Positions 17,114 through 23,650 of a stretch of DNA of 39,401 nucleotides are shown here, piece by piece. Under the pieces are notes generated by a model that was not told the DNA's origin, made no database searches, and saw only the letters and a program-made list of their open reading frames with translations. Within the stretch, counting starts at the first letter, position 1; each line of letters begins with the position of its first letter. Source of the stretch: Rubrivivax sp. Lineage in GTDB: Bacteria > Pseudomonadota > Gammaproteobacteria > Burkholderiales > Burkholderiaceae_C. Location of the stretch: NCBI GenBank assembly GCA_027483705.1, contig JAIXTY010000349.1, positions 1-39,401 of the forward strand, read 5' to 3'. A program made the position numbers and the translations under genes.

Positions 17114-17126
17114 GACCGGCCCGCAC

Positions 17127-18443
17127 CTAACCGACGAACTGAACGACCCACAGCGCGATCGACGGCACGAACAGCACCAGCAGCGCGCGCAGCGTGTCGG
17201 CCACCAGGAAGGGCATCACGCCGCGGTAGCTCTCGGCGATGGGCACGGTGCGCGCGAGGCTGTTGACGACGTAGACGTTCAGCCCCACGGGTGGCGCCAG
17301 CAGCCCGAAGCCCACGGTCATCAGCACCATCACGCCGAACCAGATGGCCACGCTCTCCTTGGGCATGCCGAAGTCCAGGCCCATGACCATCGGGAAGAAG
17401 ATCGGGATCGTCAGCAGGATCATGCTGAGCTCGTCCATCACGGCGCCGAGCACGACGTAGAACAGCAGGATCGCGCCCACCACCGCCACCGGCGCCAGGC
17501 CCCAGCCCTGCACCACGCTGGCCAGCTGCCCCGGCACCTGCGTCAGCGCCAGCGCGGCGTTCATCAGGTCGGCGCCGAGGAAGATGAAGAAGATCATCGC
17601 CGAGGCCGCGGCCGTGCCGTAGAAGGCGTGCGCGAACTTGGCCCAGGTGAGCTCGCGCTTGAGCAGCGCCGCCACGAAGGTGGCCGCCACGCCGATGCCG
17701 GCGCCCTCGGTAGGCGTGAAGATGCCGCCGTAGATGCCGCCGAACACCACGAGGAAGATCGCCGCGATCGGCGCGATGCCCGACAGCGCCTTCAGCGTCA
17801 GCGCCGGCGCCTCGTCGCGCTCGGGCGCGTGGCCCGGCACCAGGCGCACGTACACGGCGATGGCCACCATGTACATCAGCATGGCCAGCAGGCCCGGCAC
17901 CATGGCGGCGGCAAACAGCTTGGCGATGTTCTGCTCGGTGAGGATGGCGTAGATCACCAGCGGCACCGACGGCGGGATCAGGATGCCCAGCGTGCCGCCG
18001 GCGGCCAGCGTGCCGGTGGCCAGGCGGCCGGAGTAGCCGTGCTTCTTCATCTCGGGCAGCGCCACCTGCGTGATGGTGGCCGCGGTGGCGACGCTGGAGC
18101 CGCAGATGGCGCCGAAGGCCGCGCAGGCCAGCACCGACGCCATCGCCAGGCCGCCCTTGAAGCGCGCCATGACGGCCGCCGCGAACTCGAACAGCGCCCG
18201 GCTCAGCCCGCCCTGCGTGGCGAAGTTGCCCATCAGGATGAACAGCGGGATCACGCTCAGGTCGTAGCTCGCGAAGCGCGCGAAGGCCTGCGAGTTGAGA
18301 AAGCTCGCCAGCGGCAGCCAGCCGGCCTGCAGCACGTAGCCCAGCACGCCGGCGCAGAACATGGCCGCCGCGATGGGCACGCGGATGGCCATCAGCACCA
18401 GCATGCTGCCGAAGATCAGCAGCGTCAGCACGATCGGGTTCAT
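17127..18443 (-). CDS. dctM: TRAP transporter large permease subunit, DctM family
   Basis: A 438-residue integral membrane protein with about 12 hydrophobic segments, the normal size for DctM. Recognisable family stretches include AFGAICGSSVATAATITQVA, the LAAGGTLGILIPPSVPLVIY region and FGLLAPPVGLNVYVVNSLA. It forms the ion-driven channel that takes solute from a DctP protein. ATG 18443 overlaps the dctQ stop by 4 nt. It is the last gene of the Rieske/ligase/ferredoxin/TRAP set before the inverted kinase pair; the matching dctP lies beyond that pair. Confidence 0.95.
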   Translation of the reverse strand: MNPIVLTLLIFGSMLVLMAIRVPIAAAMFCAGVLGYVLQAGWLPLASFLNSQAFARFASYDLSVIPLFILMGNFATQGGLSRALFEFAAAVMARFKGGLAMASVLACAAFGAICGSSVATAATITQVALPEMKKHGYSGRLATGTLAAGGTLGILIPPSVPLVIYAILTEQNIAKLFAAAMVPGLLAMLMYMVAIAVYVRLVPGHAPERDEAPALTLKALSGIAPIAAIFLVVFGGIYGGIFTPTEGAGIGVAATFVAALLKRELTWAKFAHAFYGTAAASAMIFFIFLGADLMNAALALTQVPGQLASVVQGWGLAPVAVVGAILLFYVVLGAVMDELSMILLTIPIFFPMVMGLDFGMPKESVAIWFGVMVLMTVGFGLLAPPVGLNVYVVNSLARTVPIAESYRGVMPFLVADTLRALLVLFVPSIALWVVQFVG

Positions 18444-18946
18444 CGCGCGGCCTCCGGCTCGGCGGCGACGGCGTCCGGCGCCGGCCGGTCGAAGCCGCGC
18501 AGCGCCTGCACGAAGGCGATCACCGCCGCCAGCGCCAGCCCCGGCACGATCCCGCAGTAGACGATCCACTCCGGAAAGCCCAGCATCATCGAGCCGGTCT
18601 GCGAAGTCCAGGCGCTCAGGCCGCCGAGGGCGCTGCGCCAGGCCAGCAGGCCCATCACCAGGGCCACGATGAGCGCGCCGAAACGGTCGAGCGCCTCGCG
18701 CGCGGCGTCGCTGGCCCTGGTGGTGAAGAAGTCCACGATGATGTGGCCGCGCTCGCACTGGCACCAGGGCATGAAGAGCGCGATGGCCGCGCCGGCGGCC
18801 GAGCCCGAGAGCTCGAAGTCGCCGACGATCGTCCAGCCGGTGGTGTTGCGGCCGACGACGCTGACCACCGTCATCAGCGTGATCAGCGTCAGCAGCACGC
18901 CGGCCAGCACGGCGCAGGCCTTGGCGAGGATCTCGAGCACACGCAT
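18440..18946 (-). CDS. dctQ: TRAP transporter small permease subunit, DctQ family
   Basis: A 168-residue membrane protein with four hydrophobic helices (about 10-32, 50-62, 88-105, 130-150). It carries the family motif RGHIIVDFFTTRAS (about 66-79), equivalent to the usual G-H-I-x-V-D/E segment after the second helix. It pairs with the DctM subunit downstream through a 4-nt overlap. A CCGGAG lies about 9 nt before the ATG. The ferredoxin gene ends 18 nt upstream, so both are likely on one message. Confidence 0.92.
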   Translation of the reverse strand: MRVLEILAKACAVLAGVLLTLITLMTVVSVVGRNTTGWTIVGDFELSGSAAGAAIALFMPWCQCERGHIIVDFFTTRASDAAREALDRFGALIVALVMGLLAWRSALGGLSAWTSQTGSMMLGFPEWIVYCGIVPGLALAAVIAFVQALRGFDRPAPDAVAAEPEAAR

Positions 18947-18964
18947 CGGGAAACGGCTCCGGGT

Positions 18965-19288
18965 TCAGTACTGGCGGGCGGCCACGCGGGCCACGAGGCC
19001 CTCGTGCGTGGCTTCGATGACGATCTGGCACGACAGCCGGCTGCCGGGCTCGCGCGGGGCGGCGGTCAGCTCGAGCATGGCTGCTTCGTCGGCCGTGGGC
19101 GCGGGCACGCGGCTGCGCCAGGGTTCGTCGAGCATCACGTGGCAGGTGGCGCAGCTGAGCGTGCCGCCGCAATCAGCGACGATGGCCTCGACGCTGGCGG
19201 CCACGGCCGCCTGCATCAGGTTGCGGCCCGCGCGTCCCTCGATCGTGACCGTGTGGCCGTCGGCGTGGACGAGGTGGATCGTGGGCAT
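18965..19288 (-). CDS. adrenodoxin-type [2Fe-2S] ferredoxin
   Basis: A 107-residue electron carrier. The cluster ligands are C40, C46, C49 and C87, spaced C-x5-C-x2-C-x37-C, which is the adrenodoxin/putidaredoxin pattern (segment DCGGTLSCATCHV and later RLSCQIV). Such ferredoxins pass electrons from a flavin reductase to a P450 or to an oxygenase. Here the obvious partner is the Rieske oxygenase two genes upstream on the same strand. No ferredoxin reductase is encoded in the window, so one must come from elsewhere. The start lacks a clear Shine-Dalgarno. Confidence 0.92.
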   Translation of the reverse strand: MPTIHLVHADGHTVTIEGRAGRNLMQAAVAASVEAIVADCGGTLSCATCHVMLDEPWRSRVPAPTADEAAMLELTAAPREPGSRLSCQIVIEATHEGLVARVAARQY

Positions 19289-19329
19289 CGGGGTTGGCAG
19301 GGCGCGCGGCGGATTGTCGGCCCTGCTTG

Positions 19330-19383
19330 CGGGGCTGCGAACCCCGGCATTCCCGACTAGCTGCCATGCGGCTGCGGCATGGC
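19330..19383. promoter_or_regulatory. two small hairpins in the ligase-ferredoxin gap
   Basis: The 117-bp gap between the ligase stop and the ferredoxin start is long for this otherwise tight operon. It holds CGGGG (19330-19334) facing CCCCG (19342-19346), and GCCATGC (19363-19369) facing GCATGGC (19377-19383), each with a 7-nt loop. They could adjust the relative amounts of the two halves of the message or mark a terminator with a new promoter after it. No T-tract is present. Confidence 0.45.
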
Positions 19384-19405
19384 CGGGCCGGCGGGCATGC
19401 GGCGT

Positions 19406-20839
19406 TCAGAAGCGGCCGAAGAGCTCGCGGCGGTCCCAGGCCGCGGTGTCGGCGGCGGCGGCGCGGCGGGTGATCTCGGCGCGGCGCACGGCCTCGTGCA
19501 CGCGCCGCATCGGCTCGCCCAGGCCCTCGCACAGCACCGGGTCGGCGGCCAGCGCGTCCAGGGCCTCGGCCGGCGTGGCCGGCAGCGGCGCAGGTTGCGG
19601 CTCGTAGGGCGCGCGCACGGCGGCGCCGGGTTCCAGCTGCCGGGCCAGGCCGTCGAGCCCGGCGAACACCTGCCCGGCCAGACACAGGTAGGGGTTGGCC
19701 AGCGGCTCGCCCAGGCGGTTCTCGATGCGTGTGGCGGCGTCGCCGGGCGCGCCGATCACGCGCAGCATGGCGCCGCGGTTGTCGAAGCCCCAGTGCGCCG
19801 CGGTGGGCGCCATCGGGCTGCCCTTGAAGCGCTCGAAGCCCACGGCCGTGGGCACGCTCAGGCCCGCCAGCCCGCCCGCGTGCGCCAGCAGGCCGGCCAG
19901 CCAGTGCGTGCCGGTGTCGGACAGCACGGCGCGCGCCTCGTTCGCGCCGCCGCCGGCCGAGCGGCGCACGAAGGCGTTGCGGCCGTCGGCACCCACCAGC
20001 GACTGGTGCAGGTGCCAGCCGCTGGCCATGGCCCCCGGCAGCGGCGGCCTGGCGATGAAGCTGGCGTGCCAGCCCGCACGCGCCAGCGCCTGGCGCACGC
20101 CGTTGCGGAAGGCGAGCATCTGGTCGGCAGCGGTCAGCGCGTCGGTGGCCGCGAACACGGCCTCGACCTGGCTGGGCCCGAACTCCACCTCCAGGCTCGC
20201 CAGCGGCAGGCCCAGGCCGGCGGCGGTGTGGCGCACGATGGCGAACACCTCGTGCGCGCGGTCGGCCCAGGCCTCCGACAGCAGCCCGTGGCCCGGGTGC
20301 AGCGCGTGCACCGCGGCCGGTTCGGCCGGCCAGCCATCCACCGCGGCCGGCAGCGGCGCGGCGTCGAGCCGGTAGACGTGGAACTCCACCTCCAGCCCGA
20401 CGCGCAGCGTGTACCCCGCCTCGGCCAGCCGCGCCAGCGCGCGCTGCAGCACGCCGCGCGGATCGGCCTCGACGGCGCGGCCATCGGGCCAGCGCGGCGT
20501 GGCGCGCAGCCAGCCGGTGCGTGGTGCCCAAGGCAGTTCGACAAAGCTTTCGGCGGCAGGCCACAGCAGCAGGTTGTTCGCCGCGCCGAAGCCCGGCAGG
20601 CCGTCGAGCGCACCGGGCTCGAACACCGACAGCGCGGTGCGGTCGGCGCTGTCCTTCAGCAGCAAGGTGCTGACCATGCCGACGCCGTGCTTCAGCGCCG
20701 AGGCCAGCGCGCGGGTGCCGAAGTGGCCGCCCACCACCAGCGTCTTGCTGCGGTAGCTGCCGTGCAGATCGGCCCAGGCGATGCGCACCTGCTCCAGGCC
20801 CGCGGCCTCGACGCGGGCGAGCAGCTCGCCGTCGGTCAT
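19406..20839 (-). CDS. glutamine-synthetase-like ligase (gamma-glutamylamide synthetase type)
   Basis: A 477-residue member of the glutamine synthetase superfamily. Visible motifs are ADLHGSYRSKTL (23-34), the metal site GLEVEFHVY (E150, E152), LEVEFGPSQVEAVF (E219, E226), GWHLHQSL (H276, H278), an NRGAMLRVIG segment and RIENRLGEPLANPYLCLAG. The GPSQ form replaces the GQWE-type loop of true GlnA, and I see no adenylylation-site region, so it resembles the PuuA/IpuC/aniline-type enzymes that join glutamate to an amine. It overlaps the Rieske oxygenase stop by 4 nt. In aniline degradation a GS-like enzyme and a Rieske dioxygenase also work together. The actual amine or acid substrate here is unknown. 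Confidence 0.88.
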   Translation of the reverse strand: MTDGELLARVEAAGLEQVRIAWADLHGSYRSKTLVVGGHFGTRALASALKHGVGMVSTLLLKDSADRTALSVFEPGALDGLPGFGAANNLLLWPAAESFVELPWAPRTGWLRATPRWPDGRAVEADPRGVLQRALARLAEAGYTLRVGLEVEFHVYRLDAAPLPAAVDGWPAEPAAVHALHPGHGLLSEAWADRAHEVFAIVRHTAAGLGLPLASLEVEFGPSQVEAVFAATDALTAADQMLAFRNGVRQALARAGWHASFIARPPLPGAMASGWHLHQSLVGADGRNAFVRRSAGGGANEARAVLSDTGTHWLAGLLAHAGGLAGLSVPTAVGFERFKGSPMAPTAAHWGFDNRGAMLRVIGAPGDAATRIENRLGEPLANPYLCLAGQVFAGLDGLARQLEPGAAVRAPYEPQPAPLPATPAEALDALAADPVLCEGLGEPMRRVHEAVRRAEITRRAAAADTAAWDRRELFGRF

Positions 20840-22203
20840 GCCGGTGTCGCCGCGGGCTGGCGCCAGGGGGCGGCGTCGCGCAGCGCCCGGGCCTTGTCGG
20901 CCCAGTGCGCCTGCCAGCCCTGGGCGGGTGCGATGCAGTCGATGGTGACGGGGCCGGTCACGGCCGCGGCCGCGTCGGGCGCCAGCGCCATCGGCGGCAC
21001 GCCGCCGGCCTCGACAGCATCGATGGCCGCCAGCAGCGTGCGCCGGTTGGCCATGATGACCTTGTCGCTGGTGCCCAGGTGCTCGCGGGTGCGGTCCTGG
21101 ATGGCGCCCATGCTCTCGACGGCCCACTGGTCGTGGCGGTTGATGTCGTCCTCGCCCAGGCCCAGGAAGGTGCGCGTGCGCTGCTCGGCGGGGTCGAAGG
21201 CCCAGTCGTCGTGGCGGCCGTGGCGCGGCACGTAGTCGGGCAGCTGCAGGTGCGGCAGGCGCTGCGCGCGCATGGTCTCGTGGTCGAGCGGCGCGCCAAA
21301 GCTCGTGAAGAAGCTGTACCAGTAGGTGTGCGTGTCGTCGATGGGCACGTGCCACTGCGTGATGGTGAGCGTGTCCGACAGCGGGATCACGAAGGTCTGC
21401 GGGAACAGCGAGTTCGTGACGCGCACGTGCGTGTGGCGCTCGTCGATGAGCCGCAGCGTGGTGATGCGCACGAGGCCCGGCGCCAGCGCCTCGTGGTGGA
21501 TCTCGGGGCTGCAGCGCTCGCGCATCACGCGGGTCATCGGCCAGCGCTGGCCGTCGACATCGCCCACGCTGGCGCTGCGGAACTGGCGGCCGTAGGCGTC
21601 GGCCGCGGGGTCGTCGTCGAGCATGCGGTGCAGGAAGCTCGGGTGCGCCGGGTCGATGCCCACCTCCACCGCCTGCAGCCAGTTGCAGTGCCACTGGCCC
21701 TTGAAGGCGAAGGCGTGGCTCGCGGGCGCCACGAACGCATCGAGCGCCGGCAGGGCCGGCGGCTCGCTGCCCTCGGAGCCGAGGTAGGCCCAGACCACGC
21801 CGGCCACGACCTGCGTGGGGTAGCGGCGCTGGCGCACGCGCTGGCACAACGTGGAGCCGACGGGCTCGGCCGGCGTCTCCAGGCAGCGGCCCTCGGCGTC
21901 GAAGGCCCAGCCGTGGAACGGGCAGCGGATGCGGTCGCCCTCGTGGCGCGCAAAGGCCAGGTCGGCGCCGCGGTGCGGGCAGTCGCGGTCGAGCAGGCCC
22001 CAGGTGCCGTCGTCGGCGCGGAACAGCACGAGGTCCTGCCCCAGCAGCCGCACCGCCTTCAGCGGGCGCTGGGCCATGCGCGCATCGAAGCGCGGATCGA
22101 ACTCGTCGAGCAGCGCCGCGGGCTGCCAGTAGCGCCGCAGCAGCTCGCCACAGGGCGTGCCGGGGCCGACGCGGGTGATGCGGTCGTTGAGGTGGGCCTG
22201 CAT
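20836..22203 (-). CDS. Rieske non-haem iron oxygenase, phthalate-dioxygenase type alpha subunit
   Basis: A 455-residue oxygenase. The Rieske cluster ligands are C75, H77, C94 and H97 (CPHRGADL and CPFHGWAFD). The bridging aspartate and mononuclear iron ligands fit D184-x2-H187-x4-H192 (GIDPAHPSFLH). Length and layout match the single-subunit phthalate 4,5-dioxygenase/demethylase group, which has no beta subunit. It would hydroxylate or demethylate an aromatic or similar substrate using electrons from the ferredoxin encoded two genes on. It overlaps the ligase start by 4 nt. It begins 15 nt after the 113-residue membrane protein gene and has no good Shine-Dalgarno; TAGACT at 22217-22212 could be a -10 for a separate message. 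Confidence 0.92.
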   Translation of the reverse strand: MQAHLNDRITRVGPGTPCGELLRRYWQPAALLDEFDPRFDARMAQRPLKAVRLLGQDLVLFRADDGTWGLLDRDCPHRGADLAFARHEGDRIRCPFHGWAFDAEGRCLETPAEPVGSTLCQRVRQRRYPTQVVAGVVWAYLGSEGSEPPALPALDAFVAPASHAFAFKGQWHCNWLQAVEVGIDPAHPSFLHRMLDDDPAADAYGRQFRSASVGDVDGQRWPMTRVMRERCSPEIHHEALAPGLVRITTLRLIDERHTHVRVTNSLFPQTFVIPLSDTLTITQWHVPIDDTHTYWYSFFTSFGAPLDHETMRAQRLPHLQLPDYVPRHGRHDDWAFDPAEQRTRTFLGLGEDDINRHDQWAVESMGAIQDRTREHLGTSDKVIMANRRTLLAAIDAVEAGGVPPMALAPDAAAAVTGPVTIDCIAPAQGWQAHWADKARALRDAAPWRQPAATPA

Positions 22204-22218
22204 GGGCCCGCAGTCTAG

Positions 22219-22560
22219 TCAGCGGGCGTCGCGGCGCGAGAGGATCTCCCCCAGCCCGAAGGCCGCCAGATGGCCCAGGCCCAGCGTCAGCAGCAGCAGG
22301 CCCACGCCGGGCGTGCTGAGCAGCTCGGTGCCGGTGGCGTGGGCCAGCAGCAGCCCGCCGGCCACCACCACGGACACCACGCCCAGGCGCAGCGAGCCCA
22401 TGCGGCGCAGCCGCTCCTCGCCGGCGAACAGCGCCGCCACCGCCTCGGGCGTGCTGCCGCCCTTCCAGAACAGGTAGCGCAGCCGCGCGTCGACCAGCAG
22501 CTTGAGGGCGTAGACGACGCTGAAGAACAGCGCCAGCGGAACGACGATGCCTTTGTCCAT
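22219..22560 (-). CDS. small integral membrane protein of unknown function
   Basis: 113 residues from ATG 22560, with three likely membrane helices: about 4-20, 58-78 and 84-105. I do not recognise the family. A short soluble segment (about 22-56) contains a charged stretch, EERLRRMG. It lies just upstream of the Rieske gene on the same strand and is divergent from the ECF sigma factor, with 107 bp between them that hold a symmetrical pair of GTATCCAAC sites. It could belong to the sigma regulon, to the Rieske operon, or to both. Confidence 0.7.
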   Translation of the reverse strand: MDKGIVVPLALFFSVVYALKLLVDARLRYLFWKGGSTPEAVAALFAGEERLRRMGSLRLGVVSVVVAGGLLLAHATGTELLSTPGVGLLLLTLGLGHLAAFGLGEILSRRDAR

Positions 22561-22587
22561 GGAACGGGGTCCGGTTGGTCCTGAGGC

Positions 22588-22645
22588 GTTGGATACAGGC
22601 CGCCGCGCCGCGGTTGCAACCGCCGGCGCCGCGCGCGTATCCAAC
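22588..22645. promoter_or_regulatory. nested dyads sharing one centre between the ECF sigma gene and the divergent membrane protein gene
   Basis: GTTGGATAC (22588-22596) and GTATCCAAC (22637-22645) are perfect reverse complements. Their midpoint, 22616.5, is also the midpoint of a perfect 14-bp palindrome, GCGGTTGCAACCGC (22610-22623). Read outward, each gene has GTATCCAAC about 25-30 nt before its ATG: 22637 to 22668 on the plus strand, 22596 to 22560 on the minus strand. The outer arms could be -35 elements of two divergent sigma-dependent promoters or the half-sites of an operator; the inner palindrome could be a separate regulator site. Confidence 0.75.
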
Positions 22646-22667
22646 CGCGTCATGATCCCCGAGAACG

Positions 22668-23315
22668 ATGCGCGATGACGCCCCGACTGCCGACGAGCGT
22701 GGCGCCGACCGCGAGGCCGACCGCGCCCTGCTGTCGGCCATCGCCCGCGGCGAGCGTGGCGCCTTCGAGACGCTGGTGCGGCGGCACCAGCGCCTGGTCT
22801 GGCACGTGGTGCAGCGCCTGGTGCGCGACCCCGAGGACACGCGCGAGCTGGCGCAGGAGGTCTTTCTGCGCGTGCACCGCACGCTGCACCAGTTCCGCGG
22901 CGACAGCCGGCTGTCGACCTGGATCGCGCGCGTGGCCTGGACGATGGCCGTGCGCCACCTGCAGGCGCGGCGCATCGAGCTCGTCGACACGCACCCGGCC
23001 TCCGACGGGGCCGACGACGACGGCCCGCTGCCACCGGCCGTGCGCGACGCCGCCGACCCGCTGGACCTGTTGTCGCAGCTGGCCGATGCGCAGCAGGTGC
23101 AGCAGTTGCGCGCGCAGATCGAGCGGCTGCCGCCGCTGCAACGGCTGCTGCTCACGCTGTATCACCTGCACGAGACGCCCGTGGGCGAGATCGCGGCCAT
23201 CACCGGCCTGCCCGAGGGCACGGTGAAGAGCCACCTGCACCGCAGCCGGCGCCAGCTGCGCGAGTGGCTCGCACCGACCGTGCAGACCCCCGACACCGAC
23301 CGAGACCCAACATGA
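22668..23315 (+). CDS. ECF-type RNA polymerase sigma factor
   Basis: A 215-residue group IV sigma factor. Region 2 runs about 20-100 (AIARGERGAFETLVRRHQ, then PEDTRELAQEVFLRVHRTL and STWIARVAWTMAVRHLQ), and region 4 about 145-205 (RLPPLQRLLLTLYHLHETPV, then ITGLPEGTVKSHLHRSRRQL). A linker rich in Asp/Pro separates them. It is the first gene of an operon with a small membrane protein and a serine hydrolase, each overlapping the next by 4 nt. ECF genes commonly drive their own promoter, and the nested dyad upstream is the obvious candidate site. The signal is unknown. Confidence 0.95.
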   Translation: MRDDAPTADERGADREADRALLSAIARGERGAFETLVRRHQRLVWHVVQRLVRDPEDTRELAQEVFLRVHRTLHQFRGDSRLSTWIARVAWTMAVRHLQARRIELVDTHPASDGADDDGPLPPAVRDAADPLDLLSQLADAQQVQQLRAQIERLPPLQRLLLTLYHLHETPVGEIAAITGLPEGTVKSHLHRSRRQLREWLAPTVQTPDTDRDPT

Positions 23316-23650
23316 CCGACGCCCTCAACACCGCCGACGACCGTGCCGACCGCCTGCTGGCCCGGGCCCTCGCCCTCGAACCACACGACGGCCCGCCGCC
23401 CGGCTTCGTCGACAGCGTGATGGCGCGCCTGGCGCCACGGCCGCCCTCGCCCTGGGTCGAGCGCGGCCTGGCGCTCGGCGGGCTCGGCGCGCTGGGTGCG
23501 GCCGCCGCCTGGGCCGCGGCCACGCAGCCGGCGCTCGGGGCCGCCTGGGAAGCCCTGCCCGCGCTGCCGGCAGCCCCCGCGCTGGGCTGGACCGCGCTGG
23601 CGCTGGTGCTGCAGGCCGTGCTGCAAGCCCGCCGCGGAGCGGCGCGATGA
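23312..23650 (+). CDS. small membrane protein, candidate anti-sigma factor
   Basis: 112 residues from ATG 23312, which overlaps the sigma stop (ATGA). The N-terminal 45 residues are soluble and helical (RADRLLARALALEP, then PPPGFVDSVMARL), a layout seen in short anti-sigma proteins. Two hydrophobic segments follow (about 50-71 and 85-104). There is no HxxxCxxC zinc motif, so it is not a classical ZAS anti-sigma factor. Position directly after the sigma gene is the main argument for the role. A second stretch upstream in the same frame is not coding. Confidence 0.7.
   Translation: MTDALNTADDRADRLLARALALEPHDGPPPGFVDSVMARLAPRPPSPWVERGLALGGLGALGAAAAWAAATQPALGAAWEALPALPAAPALGWTALALVLQAVLQARRGAAR

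Noticed and set aside
19406..20839. Housekeeping glutamine synthetase (glnA)
   Set aside because: The motif layout (GPSQVE loop, no adenylylation region) and its operon with a Rieske oxygenase fit the gamma-glutamylamide synthetase side of the family better.
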